From contig DALO01000003.1 in NCBI GenBank assembly GCA_002496805.1, forward strand, positions 1 through 42,135: a DNA stretch of 42,135 nucleotides, written 5' to 3'. Below, piece after piece: positions 29,437-37,045 of the stretch. The notes below the pieces were generated by a model that did no database searches, was not told where the DNA came from, and saw only the letters and a list, made by a program, of their open reading frames with translations. This DNA is from Methanobacterium sp. UBA353 (GTDB lineage: Archaea > Methanobacteriota > Methanobacteria > Methanobacteriales > Methanobacteriaceae). A program made the translations under genes and the position numbers. How positions within the stretch are numbered: the first letter of the stretch is position 1; every line of letters begins with the position of its first letter.

Positions 29437-29486
29437 ATCATCATAATTAAAAATCAATTTAGATACTTAAAAAAGGCGGTAAAAGA

Positions 29487-31391
29487 ATGGTACGTGATAC
29501 CACAGTCCTTCTTGATGAAAGAAGGGTTTTTAAACCAAGTGAAGAAATAAAAAAAAGAGCCAATGTTAAAAATTGGGAAACAGAAATAGAAAAGGGTAAA
29601 AACCTGGAAAAATACTGGGCAGAGAAAGCAGAACAGTTTGAATGGTTTAAAAAATGGGATAAAGTACTTGATGAATCCAACAAGCCATTTTACAAATGGT
29701 TTACAGGGGGTAAGATTAATCTCACCTACAATGCTGTAGACCGTTGGATAAAAACCGAAAAAAGAAATCAAGTAGCCATTCTCTACATCAATGAACGTGG
29801 GGAAGAGGAAAAAATAACATTCTACGAACTATTTGTGCAGGTGAATAAACTAGCCAATGCCCTTAAAAATTTAGGAGTTAAAAAAGGAGATACAGTCTCT
29901 ACCTACATGCCAATGTGCCCAGAACTTCTAATAGCTCTACTGGCCTGTATCAAGATCGGTGCAGTACACAGTGTTATCTATTCTGGACTTAGTGTGGGGG
30001 CTTTTGTGGACCGTATCAACGATGCCAAAGCCAAAGTACTCTTCACTGCTGATGGAACCTACCGAAGAGGCAAAATTATCAATTTAAAATCAATTGCAGA
30101 TGAAGCCATACTACAGTGTCCCACTGTTGAAACCATAATTGTGGTTAACCACACTGGAACACCAATTGAAATTTCTGAATTATCCGGCAGAGAAATATTC
30201 TACGAAAGACTTTTGGATGGTGAACCATCACATTGTGAACCAGAACATATGGATGCAGAAGATCCCTTATTCCTCCTTTACACATCAGGAAGCACAGGAA
30301 AGCCTAAAGGAGTTATGCACACTACAGCTGGTTACATGGTGGGTGTGGCAACCACCCTACGCGATGTATTTGACATTCACAATGATGACTTATGGTGGTG
30401 TACTGGAGACATAGGTTGGATCACAGGACACAGCTATGTCATATATGGACCACTCTTATTGGGAACCACCACAGTAGTCTATGAAGGAGCACCAGACTAT
30501 CCCGATCCAGGTGTATGGTGGAAGATTGTAGAAAAATATGGGGTTACCAAATTTTACACAGCACCAACAGCCATCCGTCACCTCATGCGATTCGGAACAA
30601 GATACACCAACCTTTATAATCTGGACTCGCTACGAATACTGGGAACAGTTGGAGAACCAATTAACCCCGAAGCTTGGATGTGGTATTACAGAAATGTTGG
30701 TAAAGAACAATGCCCGATAATGGATACTTGGTGGCAAACTGAAACTGGAATGCATTTAATTTCACCGCTACCAGTGGCACCTTTAAAACCAGGATCAGCA
30801 ACCAAAGCACTCCCTGGAATTGATGCCGATGTGGTGGATGAAGACGGAAACCCAGTACCTGAAGGCAAAGGTGGATACTTAGTTATCAAAAAACCATGGC
30901 CTGGCATGTTCCGTACGTTATACAAAGATAAACAACGCTTTAAAGATACTTACTGGAATGAATTCCCCGGTTGCATCTACAAAGCAGGGGACATGGTCCG
31001 TCAGGATGATGACGGTTATTTTTGGATACAAGGTCGAAGTGACGACGTTTTAAAGATTGCAGGACATCGTATAGGCTCTGCAGAAGTTGAATCCGCCTTT
31101 GTAGGACACCCAGCTGTGGCCGAAGCAGCAGTAATTGGAAAATCTGATCCAATTAAAGGTGAAGTCATTAAAGCCTTCATTATCCTCAAAGAAGGATATG
31201 AACTCAAGACCCAACTCATTGAGGATCTTAAAAAACATGTACGTTACGAACTGGGACCCGTAGCAGTTCTTGGAGAAATAGTGCAAGTTGATACACTACC
31301 CAAAACCAGGAGTGGTAAGATCATGAGAAGGATACTCCGAGCCCAAGAGATGGGTGAAGATCTGGGTGACACATCCACTCTGGAAGAATAA
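29487..31391 (+). CDS. acs: Acetate--CoA ligase (AMP-forming acetyl-CoA synthetase)
   Basis: Activates acetate to acetyl-CoA with ATP, giving AMP and pyrophosphate. In hydrogenotrophic methanogens this mainly serves acetate assimilation. The 634-residue protein has the ANL-family core motifs: the phosphate-binding loop YTSGSTGKPKG, WWQTET, the GRSDDVLKIAGHRIG hinge, and the C-terminal PKTRSGKIMRR with the catalytic, acetylation-prone lysine. Length is normal. GGCGGT lies about nine bases before the ATG. It is followed by a SatP-type acetate transporter after 83 bases, and the pair ends at a strong terminator. Confidence 0.97.
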   Translation: MVRDTTVLLDERRVFKPSEEIKKRANVKNWETEIEKGKNLEKYWAEKAEQFEWFKKWDKVLDESNKPFYKWFTGGKINLTYNAVDRWIKTEKRNQVAILYINERGEEEKITFYELFVQVNKLANALKNLGVKKGDTVSTYMPMCPELLIALLACIKIGAVHSVIYSGLSVGAFVDRINDAKAKVLFTADGTYRRGKIINLKSIADEAILQCPTVETIIVVNHTGTPIEISELSGREIFYERLLDGEPSHCEPEHMDAEDPLFLLYTSGSTGKPKGVMHTTAGYMVGVATTLRDVFDIHNDDLWWCTGDIGWITGHSYVIYGPLLLGTTTVVYEGAPDYPDPGVWWKIVEKYGVTKFYTAPTAIRHLMRFGTRYTNLYNLDSLRILGTVGEPINPEAWMWYYRNVGKEQCPIMDTWWQTETGMHLISPLPVAPLKPGSATKALPGIDADVVDEDGNPVPEGKGGYLVIKKPWPGMFRTLYKDKQRFKDTYWNEFPGCIYKAGDMVRQDDDGYFWIQGRSDDVLKIAGHRIGSAEVESAFVGHPAVAEAAVIGKSDPIKGEVIKAFIILKEGYELKTQLIEDLKKHVRYELGPVAVLGEIVQVDTLPKTRSGKIMRRILRAQEMGEDLGDTSTLEE

Positions 31392-31474
31392 TCAAAACAC
31401 CAATGATAGAATATGAATAAATAGGAGTGATTAAATTAAGTTGAGTTAAATTAAACCCTTTGGGGTATGATAGT

Positions 31475-32053
31475 ATGGAAGAAAATAAAAAATTAGTCGC
31501 AATAGAGGATTTAACAGCTAATCCAGCACCTCTTGGACTATTAGGCTTTGGTTTAACAACTGTTTTGTTAAACATACATAACGCTGGGCTTTTCCCAATG
31601 AATAGTATGATACTGGCAATGGGAATAGCCTATGGAGGGATTGCCCAGATTATGGCTTGTGCCATGGAATATAAAAAAGGAAACACCTTCGGAACTGTGG
31701 CCTTCGGATCATACGGACTGTTCTGGTGGAGCTTCGTACTCCTCCTGGTACTCCCTAAAATGAATCTGGTGGCTGCCCCGGATAATCTGGCAGTTGCATC
31801 ATACCTTGCTATGTGGGGATTATTCACTCTGGTAATGTTTATTGGAACCCTAAAACTCAGCCGGGGACTGCAAATAATCTTCGGAGCACTGGCAATATTA
31901 TTCTTCCTCTTGGCAATTGGGGATGTAACTGGTAACTCTACCATTACTTTGATTGCTGGATATGAGGGAATATTCACTGGATTTGCTGCAGTTTATGTAG
32001 GGCTGGCACAAGTTCTTAATGAAACCTATGGTAGGGATGTGTTACCCACCTAA
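31475..32053 (+). CDS. Acetate uptake transporter, SatP/GPR1/FUN34/YaaH family
   Basis: Membrane protein of 192 residues with about six membrane helices. The family signature NPAPLGLLGFG lies just before the first helix (about residues 15-26). Family members move acetate or succinate with protons across the membrane. Its place after acs strongly supports acetate uptake. The ATG at 31475 is preceded by GGGGTATGA; a TTG five codons upstream (31460) opens a longer frame but overlaps that site. Confidence 0.93.
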   Translation: MEENKKLVAIEDLTANPAPLGLLGFGLTTVLLNIHNAGLFPMNSMILAMGIAYGGIAQIMACAMEYKKGNTFGTVAFGSYGLFWWSFVLLLVLPKMNLVAAPDNLAVASYLAMWGLFTLVMFIGTLKLSRGLQIIFGALAILFFLLAIGDVTGNSTITLIAGYEGIFTGFAAVYVGLAQVLNETYGRDVLPT

Positions 32054-32071
32054 AAGAATCAGATATCAAAT

Positions 32072-32157
32072 TTATTTAAATAGCACACCGCCTCCGTAAA
32101 GGGCTATTTAAATAACAATACTTCCTCCTTATTCATTCTGGGGGAAGTCCCTTTTTT
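32072..32157 (+). terminator. Double hairpin and T-rich terminator after the acs-satP unit
   Basis: The first inverted repeat has perfect 13-base arms (32072-32084 and 32103-32115) with an 18-base loop. A second stem of about nine pairs follows (32120-32128 with 32140-32148, including one G-T pair), and then a T-rich tract. This is the clearest terminator in the window and closes the acetate unit. Confidence 0.75.
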
Positions 32158-32211
32158 ATTTTTTTTTATTAAAAAAATCATTATTTTGTATATGAATATA
32201 ACAAAAACAGT

Positions 32212-32397
32212 TTAGATGTGAAAAAACATAAATAAAACATTTACATCAAACCCAAAATCTACTTGATTGGCAAGTTTACCTCCACGAACACTCCAATTGT
32301 GCAGAAGAGGCTCCAACAAAATTATTGTAATATTTTGGCCATCAATACCTGGATTTTCTCCTAAATTATGTATCATGTTTTTGTATAACTTACTCAT
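32212..32397 (-). pseudogene. Truncated tautomerase-family gene, C-terminal remnant
   Basis: A 61-codon frame whose product resembles the C-terminal half of tautomerase-superfamily proteins (Tautomerase_2 type). Segments are LYKNMIHNLGENPGI, then ITIILLEPLLHNWSVRGGK, then VDFGFDVNV. In full-length members this part is preceded by about 60-80 residues starting with the catalytic Pro and a GRS-x-x-x-K region. None of that is found here, because the 3' end of the GMC oxidoreductase gene lies immediately upstream. It therefore looks like a remnant after deletion or rearrangement. A short expressed peptide from the ATG at 32397 cannot be excluded. Confidence 0.55.
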
Positions 32398-32414
32398 ATC
32401 ATAACAAAATTTTT

Positions 32415-33611
32415 TTATATTGTGTTTAAATATTGGCCTAACCTCTTTGCAAGGGCTAAAATAGTTAAAACTGGCGGAGCACCCGGTGCACTTGGAAGAA
32501 CACTGGCATCGCACACGAAAAGACCATTAATCTCTGTTTCCAAATTATTATCTACAACTTCTCCAATAGCAGCAGTTCCTCCAGGATGAGCACCCCTGGC
32601 TGGGGTGGAAACAAGACTACTTGGATCAACTCCTGCTTCGGTTAGTACGGCCCCGGCAAGTGATGATCCTTCAGCAATTAAGCCAACATCATGAGATGTG
32701 TTATTTTTAATTACCTTTTTGTCTTTAACACAACCGGAAGCTTCATCTTTGATCTTCACCATCATACCCAGAATGTCCTTTTCATGGAAACCACTTTTTA
32801 TCATCCTGGAATTGATTAAACTAGAATAATGAGGGGATAAGATAAATCCATCACCTTCATACAGAGCATTCATGGCCACTTCTTTATGAAAGTTGATATC
32901 ATTAAGAACTCCACCCACAGTGACAAAAGTATCAACAAAAAGTTGTTCACCTGCCGCCAAACCAGCAGCACAGAGTAATCTAGGCGTTTCAACAGCCCCA
33001 GCACACAATATCACCAAATCTGCAGTATATTTTTGGTCATGGCTTTTGACACCACTAATGTCTCCATCAGTGGTCACAATTCTGGTAACTGGTGAATTTT
33101 CTATTATCTCAACCCCGAAATTTCTAGCCTCATCTAAATAGTTAAGTGAACTCCACTTGGCATTTCTAGGACACCCAAAAGAACATTTACCACAGGGAAT
33201 GCATTCTCGAGGGTTGATAAATTTAGGCATTTTATCCATGGATAAACCAACTGAAGAAGCAGCATCCATAATCTTTAATGTGCCTTCACCAAAATGAGAG
33301 TCAGGAAGTGGACTAACATTCAATTCATCCTCAAGTTCCTGGAATTCATTTTCCAAATGAACACCCAATGATTCTAACTCATCCTGACAAGTCCTCACAG
33401 CATTACCAGCCGTAACAAGTGTAGTGCCTCCTAAACAAGTGGTTTTTAGGAGTTCTACACTCGCATCAATGTTGTCATAGCACAGATGGGCATTTCCTGT
33501 TAGAATAGAACTTCCCTTTTCGAGTAGTGTTACATTTATTCCAGAGAATGCAAGTTCTCTAGCGACAGCTGCTCCACCAGCACCTGAACCTGCAACTATC
33601 ACATTTTTCAT
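32415..33611 (-). CDS. GMC-type FAD oxidoreductase with a 4Fe-4S ferredoxin motif
   Basis: A 398-residue flavoprotein. FAD-binding VIVAGSGAGGAAVA is at 4-17, a GGTTLVTAGN segment follows, and the C-terminal HPGGTAAIG and VCDASVLPSAPG motifs fit the GMC oxidoreductase family. A full CxxCxxCxxxCP set (C137, C140, C143, C147) predicts a 4Fe-4S cluster linked to the flavin, suggesting electron transfer with ferredoxin. The substrate is unknown; sugar alcohols, polyols or prenyl compounds are options. The ATG at 33611 follows a GGCTTGAT site; the longer frame starts at TTG 33623. It lies after a membrane protein gene on the same strand with a 27-base gap. Confidence 0.85.
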   Translation of the reverse strand: MKNVIVAGSGAGGAAVARELAFSGINVTLLEKGSSILTGNAHLCYDNIDASVELLKTTCLGGTTLVTAGNAVRTCQDELESLGVHLENEFQELEDELNVSPLPDSHFGEGTLKIMDAASSVGLSMDKMPKFINPRECIPCGKCSFGCPRNAKWSSLNYLDEARNFGVEIIENSPVTRIVTTDGDISGVKSHDQKYTADLVILCAGAVETPRLLCAAGLAAGEQLFVDTFVTVGGVLNDINFHKEVAMNALYEGDGFILSPHYSSLINSRMIKSGFHEKDILGMMVKIKDEASGCVKDKKVIKNNTSHDVGLIAEGSSLAGAVLTEAGVDPSSLVSTPARGAHPGGTAAIGEVVDNNLETEINGLFVCDASVLPSAPGAPPVLTILALAKRLGQYLNTI

Positions 33612-33638
33612 TTTTTTTATCAAGCCATTAACTAACCC

Positions 33639-34115
33639 TCATTGAAGATTTTTTCTGTGAAGAGTTCTTTTCCGGGGTTTAGTTTTTCGTTTAACAATTT
33701 TTTCACGACGTTTCTGAGATTTCGGTCGTTTTGGTTTGTCCTGTAATTTGAAGAGCTTATCTGCGAAATATCCTCCAATGGCACCCATCAATCCATAAAT
33801 TAACAAACCTACACAAAGACCCAATATAAGGGTGAATAAACCTTCAAAAGCATAATTCAAACCTATTACTAAGGGACTGGGAAGTTGGTATGGGATATTA
33901 GGCGCTGCAAATATGGATATCCCAAAATAAATTAAGCACAGTGCCGCCGCCGCCATCGCTCCTACCTTATAATTTGCATCTTCATCATGGGTCAGATATA
34001 CTGCTGCAAATCCAACCAAAACCAGGGCAAAGATTCCTCCAAAGTTTATGAATTCTAAGATGAGACCAAGAATTATGCTGAAAAAAATAGCTAGTTCAAC
34101 ATCAAAGTTAGGCAT
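33639..34115 (-). CDS. Small membrane protein with a strongly basic C-terminal tail
   Basis: I do not recognise the family. The 158-residue product has hydrophobic segments at about 6-22, 25-40, 52-70 and 85-115, then about 35 residues packed with Lys and Arg (from KLQDKPKRPKSQ to the end). The tail is probably cytoplasmic and could bind nucleic acid, ribosomes or acidic lipid. The ATG at 34115 is chosen because GTGAGG ends ten bases upstream; the ATG at 34124 is too close to it. It precedes the GMC flavoprotein gene and may share a transcript with it. Confidence 0.65.
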   Translation of the reverse strand: MPNFDVELAIFFSIILGLILEFINFGGIFALVLVGFAAVYLTHDEDANYKVGAMAAAALCLIYFGISIFAAPNIPYQLPSPLVIGLNYAFEGLFTLILGLCVGLLIYGLMGAIGGYFADKLFKLQDKPKRPKSQKRREKIVKRKTKPRKRTLHRKNLQ

Positions 34116-34230
34116 ATGACACATTCCTCACTGAAACTTTTCAATATTCATCCGAATAATCACTAATCTTATGTCATCTATTTATATTCGACTTTATAAG
34201 GATTTTCCATAGATACCCTTTGTAACCTAT

Positions 34231-34252
34231 AATGATATGATGAATTATCATT
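34231..34252. promoter_or_regulatory. Inverted repeat AATGATA-N8-TATCATT upstream of the DtxR-family gene
   Basis: Seven-base arms with an eight-base spacer, 48-69 bases before the regulator start. DtxR/MntR-family genes are often autoregulated, so this could be its operator or a promoter element. In so AT-rich a spacer a chance repeat is possible. Confidence 0.35.
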
Positions 34253-34299
34253 TTAGTTGGAAAGACAAAATTTAATAGAATAAAAAAACCAGAAATAAT

Positions 34300-34740
34300 A
34301 TGATGACTCCTAATTCACCAAAAATCACTCGTAGTGTGGAAGATTACTTGGAAACAATGTATTCGTTGGAGCAGGAAAAAGGTACCATCCGGGTGAAAGA
34401 CGTTGCCAAAAAATTGGGAGTGAAACCTCCCAGCGTTGTTGAAGCAGTTAAAAAACTATCCCGGATGAATTTGGTTTCTTCTGAACGATACGGCACGATA
34501 AAGTTAAAAGATGAGGGATTTAGGATTGGAGAGATTATCAGCGGCAGACACCAACTTATTAAAGATTTCCTGATGCTGTTGGGATTAGATGAGGAAGTTG
34601 CTGAAAAGGATGCTTGTTTAATGGAACATGTCATGGATGTTTCCACTCTTAATAAGTTTAAAAAATTCATTGAATTCACCGATGTAGATACCAATGCTTA
34701 TGATTTCATTGAACAATATAGGGAATATTCCAAGAAATAA
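34300..34740 (+). CDS. DtxR/MntR-family metal-dependent transcriptional regulator
   Basis: A 146-residue regulator with an N-terminal winged helix (about 12-75) and the metal-binding dimerisation domain (76-145), but no C-terminal SH3/FeoA domain, as in MntR. Residues aligning with the MntR metal ligands are D15, E18, H84, E109 and H110. The position of MntR Glu99 is C106, as in the iron-type DtxR/IdeR site (CxxEH). It may therefore respond to iron rather than manganese, which is inferred. No strong ribosome site is visible, so it may be leaderless. ATG 34303 is an equal alternative start. Confidence 0.88.
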   Translation: MMTPNSPKITRSVEDYLETMYSLEQEKGTIRVKDVAKKLGVKPPSVVEAVKKLSRMNLVSSERYGTIKLKDEGFRIGEIISGRHQLIKDFLMLLGLDEEVAEKDACLMEHVMDVSTLNKFKKFIEFTDVDTNAYDFIEQYREYSKK

Positions 34741-34796
34741 GATTATATTGGGTTTATTTGATTAAATAGGTTAAAAAAAATGGTGGAGGGGGGAAT

Positions 34797-35510
34797 ATGG
34801 GTATTTTTGATAGAAGTTTCAACCCAGACATGGAAAAACTTGAACTTGAACATGATATTACTGGACTGATCAAGGCCTTGAAAAAGGGTAATAAGAAAAA
34901 TCGAGCCTTAGCAGCCAGGGCATTGGGAAGATTCAAAGAAGAAAAAGTATTTCAAGCCTTAACCGGTGCATTGGAAGATGAAGATCCTGATGTTAGATGG
35001 AACTCTGCCACTTCTCTTGGAAAAATCGGCACAGTTGATGCTACACCATTCCTTCTAAAGACACTTCGTGATGAAAAATGGTATGTACGTCAACATGCTG
35101 CTGAGTCACTGGGTGAAATTGGTGATGAAAGCGCGTTACTACCGCTTTTAAATTCATTAAACGATAAAAAAATTAGAAACAACGTTGCAATTGCACTAGG
35201 CCACTTAGGGGATAATCGAGCAGTTGACCAATTAATGGAATCACTTAATGACGACGATTTCAGCTTCAGAAGCGCTGTTGAAGAAGCATTAGGGATGATT
35301 GGGGATGAAAAAGCAATTCCAGCCCTTATTGAAGCATTAAAGGATGATAATGTCAGCGTTAGAAGGCATGCTGCTGGGGCACTGGGTAAAATTGGTGATG
35401 AAAGAGCTATTAAGCCTCTCCTAGCAGCTATGGATGATGAAAAATGGTACGTTCGCTTACAAGTAGAAGAGGCCATACAGGAACTCAACGAACGTTTAAA
35501 AAAGGAATAA
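34797..35510 (+). CDS. HEAT-repeat (PBS-lyase-type) protein
   Basis: A 237-residue protein made almost entirely of seven HEAT-like repeats of about 31 residues, from about residue 20 to the end. Each ends in a pattern like ALGKIGD followed by AIxxLLxAL, with the middle D-x-x-VR/YVR typical of PBS-lyase HEAT repeats. Such proteins act as protein-binding scaffolds; no lyase activity is implied in a methanogen. GGTGGAGGGGGG lies just before the ATG. It is 56 bases after the DtxR-family gene on the same strand, so co-transcription is possible. Confidence 0.9.
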   Translation: MGIFDRSFNPDMEKLELEHDITGLIKALKKGNKKNRALAARALGRFKEEKVFQALTGALEDEDPDVRWNSATSLGKIGTVDATPFLLKTLRDEKWYVRQHAAESLGEIGDESALLPLLNSLNDKKIRNNVAIALGHLGDNRAVDQLMESLNDDDFSFRSAVEEALGMIGDEKAIPALIEALKDDNVSVRRHAAGALGKIGDERAIKPLLAAMDDEKWYVRLQVEEAIQELNERLKKE

Positions 35511-35597
35511 AAAAGTAAAATCTTAATATACATCTACACATCATTAGCAAATCTTGAAACCCAGAGTTTTTGCCCATAATTTTATTTTCAAACCCAA

Positions 35598-36056
35598 TCA
35601 AAGAAACTCTCTAATTTTTCCGGCAATTCTATTGCGAACATCTCTAGATATATTTTTAGGCGGACGGGGGCGCATGTAACCAAAATGAGGATCCTCAAAA
35701 GTGTGACCCGCAAATTTCACTGGATGATTGTATCTGGGAATAAAATGCCAATGTAGGTGAGGATCCAAAGTATCTTCCAAGTAAAACGTATTCATGAGAC
35801 AACCCCAATTAAATAATGTAGCGTCAAATGCCATTTTCACTGCTTTTTCCATCCTTTCAAGAAGTTGGATGAAATCTTGCCATTCCGAATCCTTAAGACC
35901 GGATAACGTCTTTTTGCTGCGATTTAACGCGACCACACAAGTTGCCAGATTGCTCTGATTGGGAGCCAGAAATACAATCCAGTGATCAGTCTGGAGGAGT
36001 GGATCTCCAAAGTTGTAATCTTCTAATTTTTCACAGTAAGGACATTCAATACTCAT
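35598..36056 (-). CDS. HIT family protein
   Basis: A 152-residue histidine-triad nucleotide hydrolase or transferase-like protein. The motif is H100-L-H102-W-H104-F, with a conserved Asn/Leu-Met region before it (NWGCLMN). An N-terminal CPYC pair (C5, C8) with later histidines may bind zinc, as in many HIT proteins. Substrates in the family are nucleoside phosphoramidates, dinucleotides or similar; the exact one is unknown. The ATG at 36056 is chosen because GGGAG ends eight bases upstream; earlier in-frame ATGs overlap that site. Confidence 0.9.
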   Translation of the reverse strand: MSIECPYCEKLEDYNFGDPLLQTDHWIVFLAPNQSNLATCVVALNRSKKTLSGLKDSEWQDFIQLLERMEKAVKMAFDATLFNWGCLMNTFYLEDTLDPHLHWHFIPRYNHPVKFAGHTFEDPHFGYMRPRPPKNISRDVRNRIAGKIREFL

Positions 36057-36163
36057 AATCATTTCTCCCATGAATCGTTAAATTAAAATGGATGCTACTG
36101 GAGCAAATATTACATAAATTTTAGTCTAAAAACTTACCAATCCACAATTTATATTGATTATTC

Positions 36164-36907
36164 CTAAAATTTGGAAAGTATGAAAGAGATGGTAAAACCG
36201 ATGACAGTAACCATACCCGCCAGATTATGGGTTTTTGCAAATGCCTCAGGAATCATGGTATCCACCAACATGGCTAAGATACCTCCTGCCGCCACGGCCA
36301 GGGTAATTGCAGTTAATTCCACTGGTAAATGACTGAAAACAGAAAACCCCGCCATGGCAGATAAAGATGTTATAACCACGATAAAAAACCATAACGAAAA
36401 GATTTTAACAGGTTTCCATCCAGTTTTTTTCATCCCCCTCGTACTGGAAAGTCCTTCAGGTATGTTTGAAAGGAAAATAGCTATTACAGTTGCTGTGCTG
36501 ATCATTCCACCACTGATCATGGTCAGACCTATAGCCATAGACTCGGGAACACCATCAATAACTGAACCAACAGCTATGGCTACAGCATTATTTTCATCAT
36601 CATCTTCAGGTTTATCAGATCTTTTGCGGTGTTTAGCTCCTTTACGTGCCAGGTAGATGTTGGCAATTGTGAAAATAGTAGCACCTAAAAAAAATCCAAC
36701 CGCTAAATGCATCGGCCCTCCCAGAGCATAAGCCTCATCTAAAAGTTCGAAAGACACAGCAGACATGAGAACGCCAGCTCCAAAGGCCATAATTGAGGCT
36801 ACTAAACGTTGAGGCAACTTGACAAAATAGCCCAAGAAAGCACCCAAAAATAGTGCAGAACCAGCTACACATCCCCCTATCCCAGACATTAACATTCCCG
36901 AAAACAT
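36164..36907 (-). CDS. ZIP family divalent metal transporter
   Basis: A 247-residue membrane protein with about eight membrane helices. The helix IV signature is GSVIDGVPESMAIG, and the helix V signature is SNIPEGLSS; these contain the transport-site His/Asp/Glu-type residues in a GufA/ZupT-like variant. A charged loop (KHRKRSDKPEDDDE) lies between helices III and IV. It probably imports zinc, iron or manganese. The start is uncertain: the ATG at 36907 follows AAGTGAT closely, while the longer frame to TTG 36952 crosses an AGGAG. It is divergent from the MFS gene. Confidence 0.85.
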   Translation of the reverse strand: MFSGMLMSGIGGCVAGSALFLGAFLGYFVKLPQRLVASIMAFGAGVLMSAVSFELLDEAYALGGPMHLAVGFFLGATIFTIANIYLARKGAKHRKRSDKPEDDDENNAVAIAVGSVIDGVPESMAIGLTMISGGMISTATVIAIFLSNIPEGLSSTRGMKKTGWKPVKIFSLWFFIVVITSLSAMAGFSVFSHLPVELTAITLAVAAGGILAMLVDTMIPEAFAKTHNLAGMVTVIGFTISFILSKF

Positions 36908-37045
36908 AAGATCACTTAAATTTTTGTCTCCTAAGTTTTTATTTACCAACAATAATCTCAGTTTGTTCCCAGTAAATACTATATTTCTGGAACAGATAAT
37001 TATATCTAAGTGAACACATCTGGCAGCATTATATGGGAGAATATC

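Larger units (their letters stand above)
32054..32414. other. Gap between satP and the GMC-type flavoprotein
   Basis: Of these 361 bases, the first 100 or so hold the double terminator. The part from 32212 to 32397 holds the tautomerase remnant on the minus strand. The remaining sequence is AT-rich and unremarkable. Confidence 0.5.

Noticed and set aside
32398..32514. Upstream extension of the tautomerase remnant frame into the GMC gene
   Set aside because: These codons overlap the conserved GMC C-terminus out of frame and give an unrelated Cys-rich sequence, so only the part from 32397 down is meaningful.
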